Assembly: GCF_900105515.1 (NCBI RefSeq)
Contig: NZ_FNSY01000001.1
Coordinates: 1,860,001 to 1,924,000, forward strand
DNA from: Streptomyces sp. 2131.1
Lineage (GTDB): Bacteria; Actinomycetota; Actinomycetes; Streptomycetales; Streptomycetaceae
DNA length: 64,000 bases
Direction: 5' to 3'
The first letter of the stretch is position 1. Each line of letters starts with the position of its first letter. The position numbers and the translations under genes were made by a program. The notes below the pieces were generated by a model. That model was not told the origin of the DNA. It was given only the letters and a program-made list of their open reading frames with translations, and did no database searches. Shown one piece after another: positions 42,522 through 51,952 of the stretch.

Positions 42522-45500
42522 GTGCAGGGACGTTTCAAGAGGGATGGCAGCGCTGCGGCGGAACAGGAGCCGCGCGGCGGGACCGACCGCGGTGCCTCGC
42601 CCCAGCACGCCCAGAACCCCGGGCCGGCCGCGGCCGGTGACCAAGGCGACCGCGAAGGGCGCCCCGGCGCCGCGTCGGCCGGTGGCGAGCCCGAGCAGAC
42701 CGCCGCGCCCAGGTCGCGCGGCCCCGTCAACACCGGCTCGCGCATGGCGCTCCGCAACTGGCGCATCAGCACGCGCCTGGTGTCCCTGCTCGCCCTCCCC
42801 GTGGTCGCGGCGACCACCCTGGGTGGTCTGCGCATCAACGAGTCGATGAACGACATCCAGCAGCTGGAGCACATGCAGCTGCTGACGGAGATGACCAAGC
42901 AGGCGACCTCGCTGGCGCAGGCGCTCCAGGAGGAGCGCGACCAGACGGCCGGTCCGCTGTCCAACGGCGTGCCCGCGACCGACTTCAAGGTCACCACGCC
43001 CCGCGAGAAGACCGACCGCGCGCAGAAGGCGTTCCTCCGCGGTACCGACGACATCGGCGACACCACCGGCGACGAGACGCTGGAGAGCATCCACGCCAGC
43101 GTCCAGCAGATCGCCGCGCAGCTCAGCTCCATCCGCGACATCCGCAAGCAGGCGTACGTCAAGGGCAGCCCCAGTCTCCAGACGGTCGACGCCTACAGCC
43201 AGCTGATCACCTCGCTGCTGAGCCTCTCCCAGGACATGGCGCAGGCGACCAGCAGCCCCGAGATGATCAAGCGCACGCGTGCGCTGGCAGCGTTCTCCTC
43301 CTCGAAGGAGTACGCCTCGATCCAGCGCGCGATCATCGCCGCCGCGCTCCCGAACAGCGACGACGAGAAGCCGAAGCTGAACCGGAACGACCAGCAGTTC
43401 GGCCTGGCCGCGCAGCGCAAGGAGGACGCGGCCCGCAACTCCTTCGAGGCGATCTACACCACCACGGGCAAGAACGTCGGCGAGCTGACCTCGACGCTCG
43501 ACGACGGGCATCCGGACATCAAGGCCGCGGACACGTACGCGAAGAAGATGCTGGAGAACCCCATCTCCATGAGCACCGAGTCCGCTCGGCGCTCGTACAT
43601 GAACTGGTACGACCAGGACACCATCAAGATCCAGGCGATGAAGCGGGTCGAGGAGACCCTGCTGAGCGACATGGAGGGCAAGGCGCGCGAGCTGCGCGAC
43701 CAGTCCCAGCGCGAGGCGATCATCTCCGGTGCGCTGATCCTGCTGGTGCTCGGCGTGTCCCTGGTCGGCGCCTTCGTCGTCGCCCGGTCCATGATCCGCT
43801 CGCTGCGCCGGCTCCAGGACACCGCGACGCGCGTCGCCCAGGACCGCCTGCCCGAGCTGGTCAAGCAGCTCTCCGAGTCCGACCCGCAGGACGTCGACAC
43901 CTCGGTCGAGTCCGTCGGTGTGCACTCCCGCGACGAGATCGGCAAGGTGGCCGCGGCCTTCGACGACGTGCACCGCGAGGCGGTCCGTCTCGCCGCCGAG
44001 CAGGCCCTTCTGCGGGGCAACGTCAACGCGATGTTCACCAACCTCTCGCGCCGCTCGCAGGGCCTCATCCAGCGTCAGCTCTCGCTCATTTCCGAGCTGG
44101 AGTCGCGCGAGGCCGACCCGGACCAGCTGTCCTCGCTCTTCAAGCTCGACCACCTCGCGACCCGTATGCGCCGGAACGGCGAGAACCTCCTCGTCCTCGC
44201 CGGTGAGGAGCCGGGCCGCCGGTGGACCCGCCCCGTCCCGCTCGTCGACGTGCTCCGCGCCGCCGCGTCCGAGGTGGAGCAGTACGAGCGCATCGAACTG
44301 GCCGCGGTGCCCGCCACCGAGGTCGCCGGCCGCGTCGTCAACGACCTCGTGCACCTGCTCGCCGAGCTGCTGGAGAACGCCACGTCGTTCTCCTCGCCGC
44401 AGACGAAGGTCCGGGTCACCGGTCACGCGCTGCCCGACGGCCGGGTGCTCGTCGAAATCCACGACACCGGCATCGGCCTCTCCCCCGAGGACCTGGCGGC
44501 GATCAACGAGCGGCTCGCCTCGCCGCCCACCGTGGACGTCTCGGTCTCCCGCCGCATGGGCCTGTTCGTGGTCGGCCGGCTGTCCCTGCGTCACGGCATC
44601 CGCATCCAGCTGCGCCCCTCCGACTCGGGCGGCACGACCGCGCTGGTCATGCTCCCGGTCGACGTCGCGCACGGCGGCAAGCAGCCGGCCCCGAAGCAGG
44701 CGCCCGGCCAGCAGTCCCCCGGCGGCCTGCTCTCCGGCAACAGCGGCGCCCCGGCGCAGCGCGGCCAGGTCGGCGCGGGCCCCGGTGCCCCCCAGCGCGG
44801 CCAGGTCGGCGCGGGCTCCGGCCCCCGGGCGGCGCTGCCCGCCCGTGACGGCAACCGCCCGCAGAACCCGCAGGGCGGACCCGGCGGGCAGGACTCGGCG
44901 TTCCAGAACCCGCAGCGGCCGCAGGACGGCGCCCGTCCGGAGCAGCCGCGTCCCGGCGGCCAGGGCGGCGGCGGTCTCGCCGGTGCCTTCGGCGGTGCCC
45001 GGATGGGTGCCCGCGGCGGTCAGGGCGACGGCGGTACGGACGCCGGCCGGCCCAGCCTGTTCGACCAGCGGCGCCCCGAGCAGAACGGCCCCGCCCGGCA
45101 GGTCCCGCACCCCCAGCAGGCACGGCTCGACCAAGGCGGCCAGGGCGGTCAGGACGGCCGGGGCGCCTTCGAGGCGCCGCGCGGTCCCGGCCGGGGCGAG
45201 CGCCAGTTGCCGCCCGTCGGCGGTCCGCGTGCGGAGCTGCCCGGCGGCACTCCGGCCCCGGGCGCCCCGAACGGCGGTTTCCCCGCCCCGCAGCGTCCGC
45301 AGACGACGAGCTGGGGCACCGACGAGCCGTCCGCGCCCCGGCGTACGCCGCTGGACGCGCCGCGCGGTCACGAGGAGTCCGAGACCACCGGCCGCTTCCA
45401 GCAGCCCCAGGCCCCGCACTTCCCGGCCGACGACCGTCAGGGTCCGGGTTCCACCGCGGAGTTCGCCCGCCCGGACTTCTCGGCCCCCGCGCCGGGTGCC

Positions 45501-46295
45501 CAGAACGGACCGCGCAACGCCGGCCCGTACAACAGCGGCCCCCAGAACAACGGACCGCAGAACAACGGCCCCCAGTACAACGGGCCTCAGCACGACGGCT
45601 CGTACGGCAACGGCCCGCAGAGCCCGGACGTGACGAGCACCTCGCAGTTCGCCCGGCCCGACTTCGGTGCTCCGCAGCAGCCGGCGCCCCGGCAGCGCGA
45701 CAACCAGGACTTCGGCGCGCCGCGGCCGCCCATGGCGGGCCAGGCCCCGGAGGCCCCGTACCGCCCGGTCCTGCCGCAGCAGCCGCAGCAGCCCGAGGCG
45801 CTGCCGCCGGCCTCCGGGCCCGGCGACGGCCGTACCCCGCTGTACGACACGCTGGAGACCAACTGGTTCCGCGGTCCGCAGCCGGACGCGCCGCAGCAGC
45901 AGCCGCCCGCCGCTCCGGCGCCGGACTTCCCGCAGCAGCCCGTGCAGGAGCCGATGGCTCCCGCGCCGCAGCGGAGCCTCGGCGACACCGGTGCGACGAG
46001 CGCCTGGCGTGCCTCGCCGAATGACGAGATCGTCCGGCAGGCGGAGCGGGTGAAGAAGCCCGCGGCGGGCGGGATCACCACGTCCGGTCTGCCTCGCCGG
46101 GTCCCGCGTGCCAACCTGGTGCCGGGTACCGCCCAGCAGCAGGACAACCAGTCCGGTCCGCAGGTCTCCCGAGCCCCCGACGATGTGCGCGGGCGTCTGA
46201 CCAACCTCCGCCGCGGCATCCAGCAGGGACGCCAGGCGGGCACCGGTCAGACCGGCAGTTTCCCCCTCGGCCCCACTCACCAGCAGGAGCGTTAG
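42522..46295 (+). CDS. cvnA1: Conservon sensor kinase-like protein CvnA (first conservon)
   Basis: A 1257-residue membrane protein. After a disordered N-terminus comes TM1 (LVSLLALPVVAATTLGG), an extracytoplasmic nitrate/nitrite-sensing-type helical domain (QEERDQTAG and onward), TM2 near 43710-43800 (ALILLVLGVSLVGAFVVA), and a HAMP-like region. A HATPase domain follows with LAELLENATSFSSP, DTGIGLSPEDL and MGLFVVGRLS. The usual phospho-His box is not obvious. The last 500 residues are Pro/Gln/Gly/Asn rich, including NNGPQ repeats. It ends in a conserved tail (GLPRRVPRANLVPGT, APDDVRGRLTNLRRG). GTG at 42522 gives VQGRFKRDGS; the upstream in-phase extension is rejected. First gene of a four-gene conservon, thought to act like a bacterial G-protein-coupled sensor. 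Confidence 0.92.
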   Translation: MQGRFKRDGSAAAEQEPRGGTDRGASPQHAQNPGPAAAGDQGDREGRPGAASAGGEPEQTAAPRSRGPVNTGSRMALRNWRISTRLVSLLALPVVAATTLGGLRINESMNDIQQLEHMQLLTEMTKQATSLAQALQEERDQTAGPLSNGVPATDFKVTTPREKTDRAQKAFLRGTDDIGDTTGDETLESIHASVQQIAAQLSSIRDIRKQAYVKGSPSLQTVDAYSQLITSLLSLSQDMAQATSSPEMIKRTRALAAFSSSKEYASIQRAIIAAALPNSDDEKPKLNRNDQQFGLAAQRKEDAARNSFEAIYTTTGKNVGELTSTLDDGHPDIKAADTYAKKMLENPISMSTESARRSYMNWYDQDTIKIQAMKRVEETLLSDMEGKARELRDQSQREAIISGALILLVLGVSLVGAFVVARSMIRSLRRLQDTATRVAQDRLPELVKQLSESDPQDVDTSVESVGVHSRDEIGKVAAAFDDVHREAVRLAAEQALLRGNVNAMFTNLSRRSQGLIQRQLSLISELESREADPDQLSSLFKLDHLATRMRRNGENLLVLAGEEPGRRWTRPVPLVDVLRAAASEVEQYERIELAAVPATEVAGRVVNDLVHLLAELLENATSFSSPQTKVRVTGHALPDGRVLVEIHDTGIGLSPEDLAAINERLASPPTVDVSVSRRMGLFVVGRLSLRHGIRIQLRPSDSGGTTALVMLPVDVAHGGKQPAPKQAPGQQSPGGLLSGNSGAPAQRGQVGAGPGAPQRGQVGAGSGPRAALPARDGNRPQNPQGGPGGQDSAFQNPQRPQDGARPEQPRPGGQGGGGLAGAFGGARMGARGGQGDGGTDAGRPSLFDQRRPEQNGPARQVPHPQQARLDQGGQGGQDGRGAFEAPRGPGRGERQLPPVGGPRAELPGGTPAPGAPNGGFPAPQRPQTTSWGTDEPSAPRRTPLDAPRGHEESETTGRFQQPQAPHFPADDRQGPGSTAEFARPDFSAPAPGAQNGPRNAGPYNSGPQNNGPQNNGPQYNGPQHDGSYGNGPQSPDVTSTSQFARPDFGAPQQPAPRQRDNQDFGAPRPPMAGQAPEAPYRPVLPQQPQQPEALPPASGPGDGRTPLYDTLETNWFRGPQPDAPQQQPPAAPAPDFPQQPVQEPMAPAPQRSLGDTGATSAWRASPNDEIVRQAERVKKPAAGGITTSGLPRRVPRANLVPGTAQQQDNQSGPQVSRAPDDVRGRLTNLRRGIQQGRQAGTGQTGSFPLGPTHQQER

Positions 46296-46718
46296 TTGAG
46301 CCCGATGAGTCAGGCCGCACAGAATCTGAACTGGCTGATCACCAACTTCGTGGACAACACCCCCGGGGTGTCCCACACGGTGGTGGTTTCGGCGGACGGG
46401 CTGCTGCTGGCGATGTCCGAAGGTTTCCCGCGCGACCGCGCCGACCAGCTGGCGGCCGTCGCGTCCGGACTGACGTCGCTGACGGCAGGTGCCTCCCGGA
46501 TCTTCGAGGGCGGCGCCGTCAGCCAGACCGTGGTGGAGATGGAGCGGGGCTTCCTGTTCCTCATGTCCATCTCGGACGGCTCCTCGCTGGCCGTACTGGC
46601 CCACCCGGACGCCGACATCGGTCTGGTCGGCTACGAAATGGCCCTGCTGGTGGACCGGGCGGGCACCGTCCTGACCCCGGACCTCCGTGCCGAGCTGCAG
46701 GGCAGCCTGCTTCACTAG
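46296..46718 (+). CDS. cvnB1: Roadblock/LC7 protein CvnB (first conservon)
   Basis: A 140-residue roadblock/LC7 domain protein (WLITNFVDNTPGVSHTVVVS, then GFPRDRADQLAAVASGL), which should act as a regulator of the conservon GTPase, like MglB for MglA. The GGAG at 46286 region lies six bases before TTG 46296 but fifteen before the ATG at 46305, so TTG is the likely start; the second conservon has GTG at the same place. One base separates it from the cvnA stop. Confidence 0.93.
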   Translation: MSPMSQAAQNLNWLITNFVDNTPGVSHTVVVSADGLLLAMSEGFPRDRADQLAAVASGLTSLTAGASRIFEGGAVSQTVVEMERGFLFLMSISDGSSLAVLAHPDADIGLVGYEMALLVDRAGTVLTPDLRAELQGSLLH

Positions 46719-46850
46719 GCGGCTCGAACCAGTGACACAGACGATCAACCCAGGAACCGCACCCAACCCTCGCCCGTCCGGCCGCTTACAGCCCCCCACC
46801 GGCCCCTTCAGACGGCAAGCCGACACCCTGCTGTCACGCCCGGAGGACTC

Positions 46851-47258
46851 ATGACCCCGCCACCCGCCTCACCCGATCCGTACGGCGCGTCCAGCCACGC
46901 GTCGTACGAAGGTGAGGGTGACCAGCCGCTGGTCCGTCCGTATGCCATGACCGGCGGACGCACCCGGCCGCGCTACCAGCTAGCGATAGAAGCACTGGTC
47001 AGCACCACGGCCGACCCCGCGCATCTGGGGACCCTGCTCCCCGAGCATCAGCGGATCTGCCACCTGTGCCGCGAGGTCAAGTCGGTGGCCGAGGTCTCGG
47101 CCCTGCTGTCGATGCCCCTCGGCGTGGCGCGGATCCTCGTAGCCGACCTGGCGGAAGCCGGCATGGTGGCCATCCACCAGCCGGGCAATGGAGAGGCCGG
47201 CGGCGCGCCGGATGTGACACTGCTCGAAAGGGTGCTCAGTGGACTTCGCAAGCTCTAA
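46851..47258 (+). CDS. cvnC1: DUF742 protein CvnC (first conservon)
   Basis: A 135-residue DUF742 protein with a disordered Pro/Ser N-terminus and the family core LVRPYAMTGGRTRPRYQLAI, a helical region around RICHLCREVKSVAEVSALL and the conserved end DVTLLERVLSGLRKL. The middle resembles a winged helix (VAEVSALLSMPLGVARILVADL), so contact with DNA or with the GTPase is possible. ATG at 46851 with CGGAGGA upstream. It overlaps cvnD by 20 bases. Confidence 0.93.
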   Translation: MTPPPASPDPYGASSHASYEGEGDQPLVRPYAMTGGRTRPRYQLAIEALVSTTADPAHLGTLLPEHQRICHLCREVKSVAEVSALLSMPLGVARILVADLAEAGMVAIHQPGNGEAGGAPDVTLLERVLSGLRKL

Positions 47259-47823
47259 CGGCGGTGCGGCGACCCGGGCCACCACCTCGGCGAAGATCGT
47301 CGTGGCCGGTGGGTTCGGCGTGGGTAAGACCACGTTCGTCGGTGCCGTCTCGGAGATCAATCCGCTGCGCACCGAAGCCGTGATGACGTCCGCCTCGGCG
47401 GGCATCGACGACCTGACGCACACCGGCGGCAAGACCACCACGACGGTGGCGATGGACTTCGGCCGCATCACGCTCGACCAGGACCTGATCCTGTACCTCT
47501 TCGGTACGCCGGGCCAGGACCGCTTCTGGTTCATGTGGGACGACCTGGTGCGCGGCGCGATCGGCGCCGTCGTCCTGGTCGACACCCGCCGTCTCGCGGA
47601 CTGCTTCCCGGCGGTCGACTACTTCGAGAACAGCGGGCTGCCGTTCGTCATCGCCCTCAACGGCTTCGACGGACACCAGCCGTACACCCCCGACGAGGTG
47701 CGCGAAGCGCTCCAGATCGGCCCCGACACCCCGATCATCACCACGGACGCGCGGCACCGCGCGGACGCGAAGAGCGGCCTGATCACGCTGGTCGAGCACG
47801 CTCTGATGGCGCGGCTCAAGTAG
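47239..47823 (+). CDS. cvnD1: Small Ras-like GTPase CvnD (first conservon)
   Basis: A 194-residue MglA-like GTPase. Walker A/G1 is GGFGVGKTT, G3 is LFGTPGQDRF and G4 is ALNGFD, where N-x-F-D replaces N-K-x-D. It is the switch of the conservon; its partners are the roadblock and DUF742 proteins and the membrane sensor. GTG at 47239 overlaps the end of cvnC. About 400 bases of the coding region (47314-47720) are almost identical to the second conservon's copy. Confidence 0.95.
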   Translation: MDFASSNGGAATRATTSAKIVVAGGFGVGKTTFVGAVSEINPLRTEAVMTSASAGIDDLTHTGGKTTTTVAMDFGRITLDQDLILYLFGTPGQDRFWFMWDDLVRGAIGAVVLVDTRRLADCFPAVDYFENSGLPFVIALNGFDGHQPYTPDEVREALQIGPDTPIITTDARHRADAKSGLITLVEHALMARLK

Positions 47824-47863
47824 CCACAAGTCGGAAGTGGCATACGGCAGTTACCGTAGTCAC

Positions 47864-47903
47864 ACGGGGGCGGGCTGTGTCCTTTGACACGATCCGCCCC
47901 CGT
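47864..47903 (+). terminator. Terminator after cvnD1
   Basis: ACGGGGGCGG pairs with CCGCCCCCGT, and an inner GTGTC/GACAC pair extends the stem. It starts about 40 bases after the cvnD1 stop. Confidence 0.75.
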
Positions 47904-47978
47904 ATTCATAACGTTTCGACAGAGAATTGAACCGCGATCGACACCGGATGCGCACGGGCGGTGTCGCTGCGCTCACAT

Positions 47979-48002
47979 GAGCCTCGCCTTTTGGCGGGGC
48001 TC
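47979..48002 (+). terminator. Second hairpin between the conservons
   Basis: GAGCCTCGCC-TTTT-GGCGGGGCTC forms a 10-bp stem with one G-T pair and is followed by GCTCTTTAT. Confidence 0.6.
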
Positions 48003-48174
48003 GCTCTTTATGCCCGATTTATCTGAGGCGTGAGCCACTCGGAATCACTCATTCCGACTGTTTGGAACGCGGCCTCCTGCCGTGCTGCAATTCGACCAAC
48101 TCCTGAGTAGGTAGTACGGCCCTGAACTAAACCCGGCACAGCGTAGGTGCCGACGCCGAGAGGTTGTTGGTCGA

Positions 48175-51100
48175 GTGAGGCGTAACAACGAGGGCTCCAC
48201 GGCGCAGGCGGAGCGGGGCAACTTCACCCCGCCGTCGCGAGCCGCGGCGCCGTCCGCCGACGTGTCCGAAGGGGTGCCGGCCGGTGGCAGCACCAGCCGG
48301 CTGTCCCCGCGCAACTGGCGGGTGCCCACCCGGCTGAACGCGATCCTCCTGATCCCCGTGCTGGTCGGCCTGGTCATGGGCGGCTTCCAGGTGAAGGGGT
48401 CGATCGACACCTGGCAGGAGGCCCAGGACGCGGAGAAGACCGCGCTCATCGTGCGCGCGGCCGCCGAGTACGGGCAGGCCCTGCTCAACGAGCGCGACCT
48501 CACCGCGCAGCCGCTGCTGTCGAACAAGCGGGACGACGAGGTCGTCACGCAGACCCGGGCCACCACCGACGCGGCCGCCGAGAAGTTCGACCGGGCCGTG
48601 CAGGACATGCCGGCCAAGGAGGGCCTCCAGCGCCGCCTCAAGCTGTTCAAGCTGGAGGAGCCCAAGCTTCCGCAGCTGCGCAAGGTGGCCTACACCGCGG
48701 CCTTGGACCCGGTGAAGACCGAGGAGGGCTACGTCCAGGTCCAGCACTCCCTGATGGAGTTCTGCAACGAACTGGGCCTCGGCACCGGCAACATCACCAG
48801 CTACGGCCGTACCGTCTACGCGATCGAGCTGGCCAAGGCCGCAGAATCGCTTCAGCGCTCGATCGGCATGCACCTCCTGGTCCGTCCCAGCAAGGAGGAC
48901 GGCAAGTTCAACGACCAGGTCAAGGCCTTCGGCTCGTACAACTACCTGGAGCAGATCGCCCTCGGTGAGTTCACCTCCGGTGGTACGGAGGCCGACGCCG
49001 CCCGGCTGAAGAAGGTCATGGGCGCCAAGGCCGCCGAGGGGGCCGCCGAGCTCAAGGCCGCCAAGGAGAAGGCCACCGCGGCCGGTGTGCCCTTCGTGGC
49101 GCCGCCCTCCATCGACGGCTCGGTCTACGACGGCATGGCCAAGGAGATCGGTCTCGGCAAGGACCAGGACGAGCTGAAGGCGAAGGGCATCACGCCCGAC
49201 ACCTGGCTGGCCGCCGCGACCGCCAAGTTCGACGGCTACACCACGGTCGAGGACGAGCTCGTCGACAAGGCCGTGACCGAGGCGGCGGAGATCTCCTCCG
49301 ACGCCCGCACCGACGCCATCGTCAACGCCACGATCGTGATCGTCGCCCTGCTCGCCGCGTTCATCCTGGCCGGGCTCATGGCCCGCCAGATGAGCCGCTC
49401 GATGCGCCGGCTGCGTACCGCAGCCTTCGGGATCGCCGAGCAGCGGCTGCCCTCGCTGGTCGACCAGCTCTCGCGCACCGACCCGGGCCGGGTCGACACC
49501 CGCGTGCAGCCGATCCCGATCACCTCGCAGGACGAGATCGGCGAGGTCGCCCGCGCCTTCGACCAGGTGCACCAGGAAGCGGTCCGGCTCGCGGCCGAGC
49601 AGGCCATGCTCCGGGGCAACGTCAACGCGATCTTCACCAACCTCTCGCGCCGCAACCAGTCGCTCATCGAGGGCCAGCTGACCCTGATCACCGACCTGGA
49701 GAACAACGAGGCCGACCCGGACCAGCTGGAGAGCCTGTTCCGGCTCGACCACCTGGCGACCCGTATGCGCCGCAACGGCGAGAACCTCCTCGTCCTCGCC
49801 GGCGAGGAGCCCGGCCGCCGCTGGAACCAGCCGGTGCCGCTGGTGGACGTGTTGCGCGCCGCCTCGTCCGAGGTGGAGTCCTACGAGCGCATCGAGCTCT
49901 CCGGCGTCCCGGAGACCGAGATCCACGGCCAGTCCGTCACCGACCTCGTGCACCTGCTGGCCGAGCTGCTGGAGAACGCCACGACGTTCTCCTCGCCGCA
50001 GACCAAGGTGCGGGTCACCGCGACCCGGCTGCCCGACGGCCGCGTGATGATCGAGATCCACGACAAGGGCATCGGCCTCACCGCCGAGGACTTCGCCGAC
50101 ATCAACCACAAGCTCGCCAACCCGCCGACGGTGGACGCCGCGGTCTCGCAGCGCATGGGCCTGTTCGTGGTCGGCCGGCTCGCCGACCGGCACGACATCC
50201 GGGTCCAGCTGCGCCCCTCGGGCGAGCAGGCCGGCACGACCTCGCTGGTCATGCTGCCGGACGCGATCACCCACGGTGGCGGCGGCGAGGCCCCGGACCA
50301 GGACGACTTCACCGTCTCCTCGATCATCCCGCAGCAGCAGGCGTTCGACGCGCTGCCGCAGCAGCAGCCGCAGTTGCGTACGGCGGCCGAACTCGGCTTC
50401 GACGACTCGCGTTACGAGGAGGCGTCCGCGGACGCCGCCCAGCTCGACCCGGTGGGCCGCTCGCTGATGCGCGAGGAGCGCCGCGCGGCGCTGGAGGCCC
50501 AGGCCGTCGGCGGCGAGCGCCAGGCGTTCCCGGAGCAGGCGCAGCAGGGACAGCCGGAACAGGCCTACGCCGAGGGCGCGTACGGGCAGGACGCCTACGC
50601 CGGCAACGGCGAGGGCGCCTACCCCGCGAACGGCCAGGACCCGTACGCCGGGAACGGCCAGGCCCCCTACGCCGCGAACCAGTACGAGGGCGGCTACGAC
50701 CCGTACGCCGGTGCCGCCGGGTATGAGGGTCAGCCCGCCTACGACGGTGCCCAGAACGGCTATGCGGAGTCTGCGTACGCGGCTCCGGAGGCTCCCCAGC
50801 AGGGCTATGACGAGCAGTACGGCGTCCAGCCCCAGCAGGCGGAGTGGACAGCTCAGAATGCGTACCAGGGCGGCTTCGAGCCGGTCGCGCAGGCAGAAGC
50901 GGAATCTGTGGCGAGCGCTCCCGCCGAGCCGCAGGAGCGCGTAGGCTTCGACCGTTCGGGCCCCGTCCCGAACGCCGGCCACGAACTGACCGAAGCCGGT
51001 CTGCCGCGCCGGGGCGGCCAGCAGCACTGGCAGCCCACGGGCCGCGGGAACGGCCGGCCCGACGAAGCGCAGGAGCGTCCGCAGCAGCACGAACTGCCGC

Positions 51101-51429
51101 AGCGGCCTTCACCGGCGCGACAGGAGCCCGACGGAGACGCCGGGAACGACGGACCCGAGGACTGGCGCTCGTCCAACGACGAGCGCTGGGAGCGGGCCGA
51201 GAAGCTCCGGGAGCCGAAGGCGGGCGGGATAACCCCCTCCGGCCTTCCCCGGCGGGTGCCCAAGGCCAACCTGGTCGAGGGCACCGCCGAACAGACCCAG
51301 CAGGGCGGCCCCCAGGTCTCCCGCGCCCCGGAGGACGTGCGTGGCAGGCTGAGCAACCTGCGGCGCGGTGTCCTCAGGGGACGCAACGCGGGTTCGGACA
51401 CAAGTAATACCTACAACCAGGAGCGTTAG
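48175..51429 (+). CDS. cvnA2: Conservon sensor kinase-like protein CvnA (second conservon)
   Basis: A 1084-residue paralogue of the first CvnA. TM1 is LNAILLIPVLVGLVMGGFQV. An extracytoplasmic nitrate-sensing-like helical domain (LLNERDLTAQPLLSNK) is longer than in the first copy. TM2 is IVIVALLAAFILAGLMA, followed by HAMP. HATPase motifs are LAELLENATTFSSP, DKGIGLTAEDF and MGLFVVGRLADRH. The tail is Gln/Tyr/Ala rich with AYAGNGE-type repeats and ends with the shared motif GLPRRVPKANLVEGT and APEDVRGRLSNLRRG. GTG start at 48175. The sensing domain differs enough from the first copy to suggest a different signal. Confidence 0.92.
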   Translation: MRRNNEGSTAQAERGNFTPPSRAAAPSADVSEGVPAGGSTSRLSPRNWRVPTRLNAILLIPVLVGLVMGGFQVKGSIDTWQEAQDAEKTALIVRAAAEYGQALLNERDLTAQPLLSNKRDDEVVTQTRATTDAAAEKFDRAVQDMPAKEGLQRRLKLFKLEEPKLPQLRKVAYTAALDPVKTEEGYVQVQHSLMEFCNELGLGTGNITSYGRTVYAIELAKAAESLQRSIGMHLLVRPSKEDGKFNDQVKAFGSYNYLEQIALGEFTSGGTEADAARLKKVMGAKAAEGAAELKAAKEKATAAGVPFVAPPSIDGSVYDGMAKEIGLGKDQDELKAKGITPDTWLAAATAKFDGYTTVEDELVDKAVTEAAEISSDARTDAIVNATIVIVALLAAFILAGLMARQMSRSMRRLRTAAFGIAEQRLPSLVDQLSRTDPGRVDTRVQPIPITSQDEIGEVARAFDQVHQEAVRLAAEQAMLRGNVNAIFTNLSRRNQSLIEGQLTLITDLENNEADPDQLESLFRLDHLATRMRRNGENLLVLAGEEPGRRWNQPVPLVDVLRAASSEVESYERIELSGVPETEIHGQSVTDLVHLLAELLENATTFSSPQTKVRVTATRLPDGRVMIEIHDKGIGLTAEDFADINHKLANPPTVDAAVSQRMGLFVVGRLADRHDIRVQLRPSGEQAGTTSLVMLPDAITHGGGGEAPDQDDFTVSSIIPQQQAFDALPQQQPQLRTAAELGFDDSRYEEASADAAQLDPVGRSLMREERRAALEAQAVGGERQAFPEQAQQGQPEQAYAEGAYGQDAYAGNGEGAYPANGQDPYAGNGQAPYAANQYEGGYDPYAGAAGYEGQPAYDGAQNGYAESAYAAPEAPQQGYDEQYGVQPQQAEWTAQNAYQGGFEPVAQAEAESVASAPAEPQERVGFDRSGPVPNAGHELTEAGLPRRGGQQHWQPTGRGNGRPDEAQERPQQHELPQRPSPARQEPDGDAGNDGPEDWRSSNDERWERAEKLREPKAGGITPSGLPRRVPKANLVEGTAEQTQQGGPQVSRAPEDVRGRLSNLRRGVLRGRNAGSDTSNTYNQER

Positions 51430-51430
51430 T

Positions 51431-51853
51431 GTGAGCCCGATGAGCCAGGCGGCGCAGAATCTGAACTGGTTGATCACCAACTTCGTGGACAACACCCCCG
51501 GGGTGTCCCACACGGTGGTGGTCTCCGCCGACGGACTCCTGCTGGCGATGTCCGAGGGATTCCCCCGGGACCGTGCCGACCAGCTGGCGGCGGTCGCCTC
51601 CGGGCTGACCTCGCTGACGGCCGGCGCCTCGCGGATCTTCGAGGGGGGTGCGGTGAATCAGACGGTTGTGGAGATGGAGCGTGGATTCCTCTTCATCATG
51701 TCCGTCTCCGATGGATCCTCCTTGGCCGTTCTCGCACACCCGGACGCCGACATCGGCCTGGTCGGGTACGAAATGGCCCTTCTGGTGGACCGCGCGGGCA
51801 GCGTGCTGACGCCGGACCTCCGTGCCGAGCTCCAGGGAAGTCTTCTTAACTAG
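51431..51853 (+). CDS. cvnB2: Roadblock/LC7 protein CvnB (second conservon)
   Basis: A 140-residue roadblock/LC7 protein differing from the first copy at only a few residues (for example VNQTVVEME and FIMSVSDG). GTG at 51431 has GGAG seven bases upstream; the ATG at 51440 is too far from it. It starts one base after the cvnA2 stop. Expected to regulate the GTPase of this conservon and, given the similarity, could cross-talk with the first. Confidence 0.93.
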   Translation: MSPMSQAAQNLNWLITNFVDNTPGVSHTVVVSADGLLLAMSEGFPRDRADQLAAVASGLTSLTAGASRIFEGGAVNQTVVEMERGFLFIMSVSDGSSLAVLAHPDADIGLVGYEMALLVDRAGSVLTPDLRAELQGSLLN

Positions 51854-51952
51854 TCTTATCCAGTAACCAGACAGTGCGTTTCGCGTCACCGCGCCATAGG
51901 GTGCGGTGGCGCGGTCCCACTGGAACCGGGACCGGCAGGCGGAGGAGGAATC

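Larger units (their letters stand above)
47824..48174. other. Spacer between the two conservons
   Basis: This 351-base stretch has no gene. Two hairpins end the first conservon (listed separately), and the remaining 170 bases before GTG 48175 must carry the promoter of the second. I cannot point to firm promoter boxes. The separation suggests the two conservons are independently transcribed. Confidence 0.55.

Noticed and set aside
42519..46826. A 1435-residue leftward open frame opposite the first CvnA
   Set aside because: Pure antisense shadow; no family motif, while the opposite strand encodes a full sensor protein.
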